Assembly: GCA_019894855.1 (NCBI GenBank)
Contig: JAGXNS010000004.1
Span: 1 to 64,000, forward strand
Source of the DNA: Promethearchaeota archaeon
GTDB lineage: Archaea > Asgardarchaeota > Lokiarchaeia > Sigyniarchaeales > SOKP01
DNA length: 64,000 bases
Direction of reading: 5' to 3'
Of this stretch, positions 57,201-64,000 are shown piece by piece; within the stretch, counting starts at the first letter, position 1, and each line of letters begins with the position of its first letter. Made by a program: the position numbers and the translations under genes. The notes under the pieces are model-generated. The model was given only the letters and a program-made list of their open reading frames with translations, was not told the DNA's origin and did not search any database.

Positions 57201-58643
57201 GCTGTTAATTTCCTTATCGGAAATAATTATGTTTTTGTACAATACATCTAAACAAAAGTAAAATTTTGTTTTAAATAAATATGCCTTTTTTGATCTAATC
57301 TCTCCTTCAAAAAAATGGTTGCTTATTAAGTCATAGATGATTGGAAAGATATCTTCTTTTAATTTCACGGGTTCCTGTTGGTAGGAACTTTTATATTTTT
57401 TGTAAATATCCGAAAGTGAAATGATGCTATTATTACCTAGCTGGTCATAGACTTCTTGGATAATTTTCTTTTTGTCTTGACTTAAATTTAGTAGGTAATC
57501 GTTAAATTCAAATGAAATATCGATATTCTTCAAAGTAAACATATAATTGAGGTTAATATACAATACAATCTCTTCTACTCCATGACTTAAGCCAAATGTA
57601 GTTTTTATCTGGTTTAAATCGATAAAATTATCTGTTTCTAACCGCCTAAATACAACTCTCTCGATTTCTTCGATAAAACGATTCCAGATAACAGATAATA
57701 AAATTACTAACTTAGTAACATTTCTTAACGCTACTAAGTTCCAACCTTCTTTATCTTTCAAAAATGAGTCTAATTTTTGGGTGATAAAAGAATAAATTCT
57801 TGCTGGGTTGTAATCTATCAGCCACGAATAAATATCGAAAAGGTTTACACACCAAAATGTAGATGCAATATCTCCTCCAATTGATTCTATGACAAAGCCT
57901 CCATTTGGCTGTTGAAATTGATAGAAATGCTGAATTTCTTTATCTTTTACGTCTGAATCTAAATCAAAGAACTTTAGACTGAGAAGTTTAAAAATTAGTG
58001 ATATATCTTTCTTTCTTTCTCTTAAATATTGACGGAATTGCTCTTTGAAAACCCTTACATCAACACCGATAAGCATGAGACTTTCAACTACATAGTAAAA
58101 AGTCTCCCCCATAGGTCCTTGAATACATAATTCGCATTGTTTGTCAAGGCAATGTAAGAATCCATTATTTCTTTTATGATCGTAAATAAAGTTTTTAATT
58201 TTTTCAATAATTATATCTTGCCCTTTAGACGCTAGGTATTGTTGGAGCACTCCTAATAACTCTAAACTTGCTAGAGCATAGTATGTTGACCAAATATCAG
58301 GTGTTTTTACTGAATAAGGCGATGCTTTAAATCCCAATTGATCTTTTTCAATTATCTCAACTTCACAATTTTTTACATATTCTAAGAAAACTTCACTGTG
58401 GTCGTCCACTTTTTGTTTGATATACTTCCTCAGAAGGAGAAACCAAAAAAGATCCTCTAAATTTAAAGATGATTCTTTAATTAAGTTTCTATTATAATTT
58501 TGATATAATTCTAAAACTTTATTGTAATTACTTAAGTAGAAATTGCCGATATCCTTTCTATTTGCTAAAACAAAAGATTTAAAAGGCTCCTTTTTGAATT
58601 CCGTAATGTACGGGTATGCTGTCTTGTTCTCTACATTTGTCAA
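54240..58643 (-). CDS. giant coiled-coil protein with N-terminal alpha/alpha-toroid-like region, wHTH-like segments and C-terminal TM
   Basis: N-term YYALASLELLG...NGGFVIESIGGDIASTFWCVNLFDIY; long Lys/Glu heptads; wHTH-like TLSFLQNELKIKKPLIQKRLISLISSGKLKGKYD; C-term IIAFFASLITISYYIF...IIIPIILTLVVLGYLLFKKK. Confidence 0.8.
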   Translation of the reverse strand: MTNVENKTAYPYITEFKKEPFKSFVLANRKDIGNFYLSNYNKVLELYQNYNRNLIKESSLNLEDLFWFLLLRKYIKQKVDDHSEVFLEYVKNCEVEIIEKDQLGFKASPYSVKTPDIWSTYYALASLELLGVLQQYLASKGQDIIIEKIKNFIYDHKRNNGFLHCLDKQCELCIQGPMGETFYYVVESLMLIGVDVRVFKEQFRQYLRERKKDISLIFKLLSLKFFDLDSDVKDKEIQHFYQFQQPNGGFVIESIGGDIASTFWCVNLFDIYSWLIDYNPARIYSFITQKLDSFLKDKEGWNLVALRNVTKLVILLSVIWNRFIEEIERVVFRRLETDNFIDLNQIKTTFGLSHGVEEIVLYINLNYMFTLKNIDISFEFNDYLLNLSQDKKKIIQEVYDQLGNNSIISLSDIYKKYKSSYQQEPVKLKEDIFPIIYDLISNHFFEGEIRSKKAYLFKTKFYFCLDVLYKNIIISDKEINSERLFEEKAKLKEIKNDIYNMTLKLKNTIPQIKEEIESYLMIDEVDFAKERLKFVLRDSLMEADFLNKNIETSFNQELVYINLQAALGSEISQWNKSYSLLQKRLGELNNYLLEKIQEMESLKKFSNILDELDNKIYDIQDQVNREIDSFRNYIIEVLEKGYDEEKLNLIINAFNKIAQVVSKYDSVIYKVSHQITTKEKKIAKNHKKIIQKWINFKENFDLIFADYTIGFQFFNNLNRQIGNVRDKIQEGILQIKEEVKHIATQNQYQEAFKIIKKEADNLLKEKTNEIQSLKAMVKKNTSFKQKLFPLYKYINEKLDSLEENIIEFIAEQEQFLKEKVIEERNRAGVEDFDSFVSDTIQNFKAKLENYRLNIDQTKVNEIPNVISGFDKILIDFNESNKVFSNKITNLKAIITDLNESSIKIIQWEKFKVFLTEEVDKLKEEYVNDIISQEIILMSEEEHTDTISLKKLADKLKLKCRVIIPRIKGMIEVSKLQGDLLEDKKELIVHTETYYKNRELKNFTENRIIKQTQEAVGKLLALYDSCIKNKTLGVNLLEVQNRINDLSDLKESITVQYNTKTKELNIDENRLENMELINGLKAVINNNEKAILNIKENLILFKDLQIFIIDLLDTVKIEFENQLTKTSYDVVRTDSLIKMNEILESRKENIIIRLRQVDEKIENKLKSTISLSYETRKFETEAREFYVSHKNEIKAMIEEKVQAINDRIKSIRFETDRGKLVLTITNNNIHLSQLLGTLQARVEDYIETEQFKRAYLKVNKKHKYIEQEIRNTNRRIKDMYKEFNRNSNDFETKNKHIIDDFDRFVLEFNEILREKVKTLEELIVKSYVEFAIKAVANEFLTLSFLQNELKIKKPLIQKRLISLISSGKLKGKYDPQIGLYYENPEVLSMLDDKELEVIKKMNFRVYMFIRRLKNFTSQYGSIIAFFASLITISYYIFQISPVTIIIPIILTLVVLGYLLFKKKQDEKI

Positions 58644-58854
58644 CTAAAAAACCCCAAACTTCTTTTTAATAGTATAACAATAATAAAAATTTTCGAATTT
58701 ATTTTTTTAGTATTGTTTTGTTTGATGCATTTGAATTTATCAATATGATACAAAAAAGTTAATTCTGGCACTGAAATCTTTAAAGATTCAGTATCATTTA
58801 ATAATGTAGTTAATTTATTTTCTCTAATTAGGATATAAGGAGATTGAGGATACA

Positions 58855-59910
58855 ATTACTATTGATAAGAAATGTATTGGATGGTTATGTAGTTATACAC
58901 CTATAGAACTCATCTATGCTGCAGATTTTCTTCCATATCGAATAATAGGCCATTCAAATCCGCCACAAAACGCAGATTCTTATATTCATCCTAATTTCTG
59001 TCAATTTATAAAGTCTACAATTGATGTGGCAATAGAAGGTGGATATGACTTTCTCGATGGAGTTATTTTCGTAAACTCTTGTGACGCAATGAGACGACTC
59101 CACGATGTTTGGAAAAGATATGTTCCGACGAAGTTTATTCATATATTAGATATTCCTATGGGTAATTTATCTTTAGGGTCAAAGTATTTCGAAAATGAGT
59201 TTCTAAAGCTTAGAAACGCACTCGAAAAATATACATCTTCCCCAATTAAAGAGGAGGATATTAAAAATGCCATTGATATTTTTAATAATTCTCGGTTATT
59301 GTACAACCAGCTGAACTCGTTAAGAATGGAAGATCCTCCCTTGATTACAGCTGGTAGTTTAATGAAAATCACATCAGATTTCTTCAAAGCCGAGCCAGAA
59401 GCTTGGAATGAAAGAACTAAACAGCTCATAAAAGAGATAAAATCGAAACCTACGAATGTAGAACAAAACAAAAACCCTAGAATCCTTTTATCAGGAAGTC
59501 CACTCCACGAAATAGAATTCATTAAATTTATAGAAGAGATTGGATTGAATGTTGTATACGAAGATCTTTGTACTGGAAGTAAATTTTTTGATTTGAATGT
59601 TAAGTCTTCCAATAATTTAATATCTTCATTAAGCGAAGCTTATTTAACAAGGACCCCATGCGCGCGAATGATGCAAATAAAAGAAAGGGCTGCTCAAATC
59701 ATAAAAACTTCAAAAAACTTCAATGTCGACGGAGTTATCCACCATTCCTTAAAATTTTGCGATACTTATTTGTATGATGTTCCTGCTTTGAAAGAAATCT
59801 TGGTAGAAAATGGATTACCGGTTTTATTCATCGAAAGTGATGGCGGGTTAGGAGATGTAAATCAAATTAGAACGAGAATTGAAGCCTTCTCAGAAATGAT
59901 TAAAAATTAA
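58855..59910 (+). CDS. 2-hydroxyacyl-CoA dehydratase / benzoyl-CoA reductase subunit; N-terminus extended, likely ATT start
   Basis: Upstream open frame gives TIDKKCIGWLCSYTPIELIYAADFLPYRIIGHSNPPQNADSYIHPNFCQFIKSTIDVAIEGGYDFLDGVIFVNSCDAMRR, the conserved HgdB/BcrB-type N-terminus. Confidence 0.85.
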   Translation: MTIDKKCIGWLCSYTPIELIYAADFLPYRIIGHSNPPQNADSYIHPNFCQFIKSTIDVAIEGGYDFLDGVIFVNSCDAMRRLHDVWKRYVPTKFIHILDIPMGNLSLGSKYFENEFLKLRNALEKYTSSPIKEEDIKNAIDIFNNSRLLYNQLNSLRMEDPPLITAGSLMKITSDFFKAEPEAWNERTKQLIKEIKSKPTNVEQNKNPRILLSGSPLHEIEFIKFIEEIGLNVVYEDLCTGSKFFDLNVKSSNNLISSLSEAYLTRTPCARMMQIKERAAQIIKTSKNFNVDGVIHHSLKFCDTYLYDVPALKEILVENGLPVLFIESDGGLGDVNQIRTRIEAFSEMIKN

Positions 59911-59914
59911 CAAG

Positions 59915-61144
59915 GTGGTAAAAATGGTATCTCATAACATGTTAAAAAAATATTTTGAACAATTGGAAACCGGTCTTAAAAATAAACTTGAAACAAAAGT
60001 TACCGCTCGTAGAAGATTTGTATACGAGATAGCACGGATTGGTTCTCGTATATTTGACAACGACTGGTCAATTGCTTGGACTACGGTATTTGTCCCTTAC
60101 GAAATACTTAATTCCATGAGTGTTTCTGGAATGTTTGTAGAATTTTTTGGAGCGATGCTTGCTGGAACAGGAATATCCAGTAAATACCTTGACCTCTCTG
60201 AAAGTAAAGGTTTTTCAACCGACAGTTGTTCTTACCATAGAACTATAATTGGGGCTGCAATGGATGGTTTGCTTCCTGAACCAGATGTGCTTATTGGTGC
60301 CAGTATTCCATGTAATGGTGGCGTTAAAGCTTTAAAGCGAATTGGAGAAATCTTCAATAAAGATGTGTTTATATTAAACATACCTATTGAGACAACTCCA
60401 GACGCTGTTGATTACTTAACTGATCAATATAAAGAAATGATAGAATATGTTGAAAATGAAACAGGCCGTAAACTTGACTATGATAAACTTAAGAAAACAA
60501 TCAAATATAACAACCAAGCAAGAGAATACCTTATAGAAGTTAATAACTTCTGTAAGAATGTTCCTTGTCCTGCAAACTCAAACGATCTAAAAAATTTCAT
60601 AATTTATATATTGCTTCAAGGAACTGAAGAAGGTGTAGAAGTTGCAAAATTATATAGAGATGAGTTCAAATTTCGTGTTGAGAACGGATTAACGGGTTTA
60701 TCCGAAGAAAAATTTCGTTTGATGTGGATACAGAATAGAATACAGTTTAAAACGGATATTTTAGATCTTCTAGAAAAAAGATTCGGGGCAAATATCGTTA
60801 TCGATGAATTAAACCATATCTGGTGGGAACCTATGGACGAAAACCAACCCTTAAGAAGCTTGGCCCATAGAATGATGATACACCCCATTGTTGGACCTGC
60901 AGAACGCCGTCTCGAAGTTATTACGCAATTAGCTCAAGAATACAAAATTGATGGCGCAGTTAATCCCGCTCACTGGGGGTGCCGTCAATCGGCTGGAGCT
61001 CGAGTGTTGTTTAAAGACGCACTTCAGAAGATTGGAATCCCACTTATTCATTTAGATGTAGATTGCGTAGACGAACGAAACTACGCACCAGGACAAATAA
61101 TGACTCGACTCGAAGCGTTTTTAGAAATGCTTTCTAATTACTGA
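59915..61144 (+). CDS. 2-hydroxyacyl-CoA dehydratase / benzoyl-CoA reductase subunit
   Basis: SCSYHRTIIGAAMDGLLPEPDVLIGASIPCNGG; NPAHWGCRQSAGA; DCVDERNYAPGQIMTRLEAFLEML. Confidence 0.88.
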   Translation: MVKMVSHNMLKKYFEQLETGLKNKLETKVTARRRFVYEIARIGSRIFDNDWSIAWTTVFVPYEILNSMSVSGMFVEFFGAMLAGTGISSKYLDLSESKGFSTDSCSYHRTIIGAAMDGLLPEPDVLIGASIPCNGGVKALKRIGEIFNKDVFILNIPIETTPDAVDYLTDQYKEMIEYVENETGRKLDYDKLKKTIKYNNQAREYLIEVNNFCKNVPCPANSNDLKNFIIYILLQGTEEGVEVAKLYRDEFKFRVENGLTGLSEEKFRLMWIQNRIQFKTDILDLLEKRFGANIVIDELNHIWWEPMDENQPLRSLAHRMMIHPIVGPAERRLEVITQLAQEYKIDGAVNPAHWGCRQSAGARVLFKDALQKIGIPLIHLDVDCVDERNYAPGQIMTRLEAFLEMLSNY

Positions 61145-61214
61145 TTATAGCAGTTATAAAATAACTAAAATATATAAATTAAAAAATATAAAAAAAAGGA
61201 GTAATTCTCCTCGC

Positions 61215-62576
61215 TTATTTCAAGTTTGATTTATCTAAAAGATTGTATGTGGATATCATTTCCAGAACGCCCATTACTTGCATGCCATGATTGTATTGAT
61301 CATTAGCATCAGAAAGATTCCTCCAACAAAATGGGCATTCAGTTGTCAAAATATCTGCTTTTACAGCATTAGCTTCATCACATCGCAGACTAGCAGTTCG
61401 TAATGAGAATTCAGGATAACCTGCTCTAACTCCACCACCAGCACCACAACACATCGAATTATTCTTTATACGATACATCTCAGTAAACTTAATCCCGACA
61501 TCTTCTTCAAGTTTTCGTAAAATAACTCGAGGAATTTCGAACCATTCGTCGATCGCTTTGTTTACTTTGCGCATATCAAACATCAGGTTCTTGGAGTTCT
61601 TGATCATTTCTTGTTCCATGTCAAGCGCAAAATGTCTTCCAGTATGGCAAGGATCGTGATAGGTTACAATTTTTCCCTTAAGCTCTTTATTAGGTTTGAA
61701 CTTAATCTTTCCTTCAGTGATTAATTTTGAAACCAATTCAAACGCGTGCATGGTTTTGAAAGGAAGATTCTCGTCTTCTGCCATCCACTTAGGATAATCA
61801 ATCGTTATAGTCCGATAACAACCTGCACATGAAAAATAGACCGTTTCTAAATCCTTAAAAGCCTCGAGATTTTTCTTCATTAACATTTGGGCAGTATCAA
61901 CAGCGCCTACTCTAAAGAATGGGCTCCCACAACACACTTCGTCTTCGATTAATGTAAAATCAATCCCTAAATCTTCGAATATTTTTGCTGTAGCGATAGC
62001 AACCTCTATTTGACGATAACTCGCTGTACATCCAACATAATAACCTACTTTAGCGCTTTTATTGTTAATATATTTCCCTAAACCGGCGTCTTTAGCCCAT
62101 TTAAACCGTTCATCTGCCTTTCCCCCGTAAGGATTATTTAATTCCTTGACTAACCGATCAACTAATTGGTGTTTTTCTATCATAGGGACGCCTGATTCTA
62201 CTAATGCTGCTCTTAAAGATTCGATTATGTCTACTGTAGGTATTTTATTCTCACATTGGGCTGAACATTGTCCGCATGTAATGCACGGCATAATAACATC
62301 CCTAACCTCATCAGAAAATTCTAAATCACCGCTTAAAATTGAACGAGCAATCCAAATTTTACCGGCGTTCCAAAACGCTTCCCAACCGTATTCTATTCCT
62401 GCTGGACACGCGTCAACCATTCCTTCGTAAAGAACTGTACCTTGTTTTCCAGTGAACTCCCCTATTCCTTCTCTACTAGGTTCTCCTGAATAAGCAAACC
62501 GACACGCTTTACAGTGGATACACTTATAGATTTCCTTCTCCAATTCTTTTAATCTTTCCATTCCAGTTTTAGCCAT
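61215..62576 (-). CDS. Fe-S oxidoreductase with CCG domains (GlcF/HdrD-like)
   Basis: CIHCKACR, CITCGQCSAQCE, VCCGSPFFR, FSCAGCYRT, HDPCHTGRH, NSMCCGAGGG. Confidence 0.92.
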   Translation of the reverse strand: MAKTGMERLKELEKEIYKCIHCKACRFAYSGEPSREGIGEFTGKQGTVLYEGMVDACPAGIEYGWEAFWNAGKIWIARSILSGDLEFSDEVRDVIMPCITCGQCSAQCENKIPTVDIIESLRAALVESGVPMIEKHQLVDRLVKELNNPYGGKADERFKWAKDAGLGKYINNKSAKVGYYVGCTASYRQIEVAIATAKIFEDLGIDFTLIEDEVCCGSPFFRVGAVDTAQMLMKKNLEAFKDLETVYFSCAGCYRTITIDYPKWMAEDENLPFKTMHAFELVSKLITEGKIKFKPNKELKGKIVTYHDPCHTGRHFALDMEQEMIKNSKNLMFDMRKVNKAIDEWFEIPRVILRKLEEDVGIKFTEMYRIKNNSMCCGAGGGVRAGYPEFSLRTASLRCDEANAVKADILTTECPFCWRNLSDANDQYNHGMQVMGVLEMISTYNLLDKSNLK

Positions 62577-62597
62577 TTTTTTTACCTCTTTACTCAG

Positions 62598-64000
62598 TTA
62601 TGGAAGAGCAAGCCTCCCAGGATGCATTATCATATTAGGATCAAACATTTTTTTCATCATTCTCAAATATTTCCAATACATCCCTGCTTGACTATATGTA
62701 AGAGGGGCATGGATGTACGGATCTGGTCTGTAATTAAGCCACCCTTGTTTAAGTGCGTATTCTGTTGTTTCTCTATTCATATCCTGAACTTTTTCGATAT
62801 CTGATTGTTTTGTGCTATCGAAACAAATGATAGGCATACAAATTGCTTGTCTACAACGCTCAATACTAGCAATCCACATAACTGGTGGAAAACCATATTT
62901 CTCCATAGCAGCAATATACATTTTAGCAAAATGGGCACATTCGTTCCATGGGGTATAGAATGTAATGAATAAAAATCCTGCCTCCCAAAACGAATAAGGA
63001 ACCGCAATCTTATTGGGTTTTTTCAATCTGCTTGCGATTTGTTTGGGATGTAGTTCTTGAGGTTTTATACTATCAGGATCTTTAGCTCTATTTTTCTTGA
63101 AATCTTCAGCCATTTTATTGATTTTATTAACTACATAATCTAACTCTTCTTGAGTTTGTGCCCAGCACTCCCAATTCATCCACCACTTACTAATTCCTAA
63201 CTGTTCGTAGAATTCGTAATCGTGAGGAACTTTATCTTTTGGCCAACGCGTCATTACTAAAGGATAATTCCCACCTTGAACCATAACGGTGTTGTGAGCA
63301 ATTCCAAATTCTTGTTTTCCAATTTCTAGTGTTAGATCCTGCATATCCTCAGGATTGGACATTCCCCACACAACTACAGTCTTAAATTTTGGATGTGGAT
63401 ATATTTTAACTGCGACTTTAGTCATTACGCCTAAAGCTCCTTGTGATCCCATTAAAAAGGACCAAATATCTGGACCTAATCCGTATTTATAGAATGGTTT
63501 CGCAAATGGAAGAGCCCAAGAACCAGTTCGTACAATATCTCCGTTTGGAAACACTATCTCACCGCACATAAAGTTATCACCTTGTGGACCAACGGAACTA
63601 GTATAAAGGGAAAATCCTCGATCGATAGCGTCACCCATTACGGTAGAAGCCGGTGGAGCACCGTCTGGTACAGGAGGTGCCCACTCTGGGTAATTTTTGT
63701 GCATGTAAGCCCAAAGTTCTCCAATCGTGACTCCTGGTTCGACTACGACATATCGATTCTCGGTATCAACTTCGATAATTCTATTCATTCTACCTAAATC
63801 AAGCATAACTCCAGCAGGCTTAATAGTTGGACACGCAAAGCCACCAGATAGTCCGCCTGAAATCGGTGAGACTGCAATTTTTTCTGCAGAGCAGTAAAGT
63901 AGAATCTTACGAATCTCTTCTATGTATTTGGGACGTACGACGATATCAGGAATTTGTGCCTCTAATCCCATTACAGATTTGGAAAGATAAGACGCTGTAA
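62598..64000 (-). CDS. FAD-linked oxidase (GlcD-like), N-terminus beyond right window edge
   Basis: PDIVVRPKYIEEIRKIL, SPISGGLSGGFACPTIKPAGVMLDLGRMNRI, VVEPGVTIGELW; frame stays open to the window end (TASYLSKSVMGLEAQ). Confidence 0.9.
   Translation of the reverse strand, partial: TASYLSKSVMGLEAQIPDIVVRPKYIEEIRKILLYCSAEKIAVSPISGGLSGGFACPTIKPAGVMLDLGRMNRIIEVDTENRYVVVEPGVTIGELWAYMHKNYPEWAPPVPDGAPPASTVMGDAIDRGFSLYTSSVGPQGDNFMCGEIVFPNGDIVRTGSWALPFAKPFYKYGLGPDIWSFLMGSQGALGVMTKVAVKIYPHPKFKTVVVWGMSNPEDMQDLTLEIGKQEFGIAHNTVMVQGGNYPLVMTRWPKDKVPHDYEFYEQLGISKWWMNWECWAQTQEELDYVVNKINKMAEDFKKNRAKDPDSIKPQELHPKQIASRLKKPNKIAVPYSFWEAGFLFITFYTPWNECAHFAKMYIAAMEKYGFPPVMWIASIERCRQAICMPIICFDSTKQSDIEKVQDMNRETTEYALKQGWLNYRPDPYIHAPLTYSQAGMYWKYLRMMKKMFDPNMIMHPGRLALP

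Noticed and set aside
58640-58855. 71-aa minus-strand ORF
   Set aside because: Low complexity, no recognisable motif, in the AT-rich gap beside the dehydratase start
59139-59612. 157-aa minus-strand ORF
   Set aside because: Antisense to the dehydratase subunit, no conserved motif
62777-63007. 76-aa ORF on the same strand as GlcD-like gene
   Set aside because: Alternative frame inside a strongly supported CDS
1-64000. CRISPR array, IS element, integrase or prophage
   Set aside because: No regularly spaced repeats, transposase, integrase or phage structural genes recognised

Overview
AT-rich archaeal chromosome segment, densely coded. The gene content fits an Asgard/Lokiarchaeia-type archaeon: Ras/Rab-like small GTPase, Rpn11-like JAMM protein, a second JAMM protein next to a proteasome beta subunit, a longin-like protein, giant coiled-coil proteins, archaeal histone, Alba, SRP19, S8e and archaeal-type ThrRS and GluRS. 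The taxon call is inference from gene content only. I support about 60 protein genes, 2 tRNAs (tRNA-Pro GGG, and tRNA-Arg GCG with an apparent ~30-nt intron in the T arm), a GH4-like pseudogene fragment, a duplicated promoter-like repeat and two hairpins. I saw no CRISPR array, rRNA, IS element or prophage. Main second-look items: (1) at least three genes (RibL-like, wHTH membrane protein, 2-hydroxyacyl-CoA dehydratase subunit), and possibly a fourth, whose conserved N-termini lie upstream of any in-frame ATG/GTG/TTG, suggesting recurrent AUU/AUC initiation; (2) a 1467-aa protein that looks like an alpha/alpha toroid (prenyltransferase-beta/cyclase-like) joined to coiled coils, winged-helix-like segments and a C-terminal membrane anchor; (3) the T-arm tRNA intron; (4) JAMM, longin and appendage-like eukaryote-signature candidates; (5) a sugar kinase/nucleotidyltransferase cluster. 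All homology calls come from motif recognition by eye; no searches were run.
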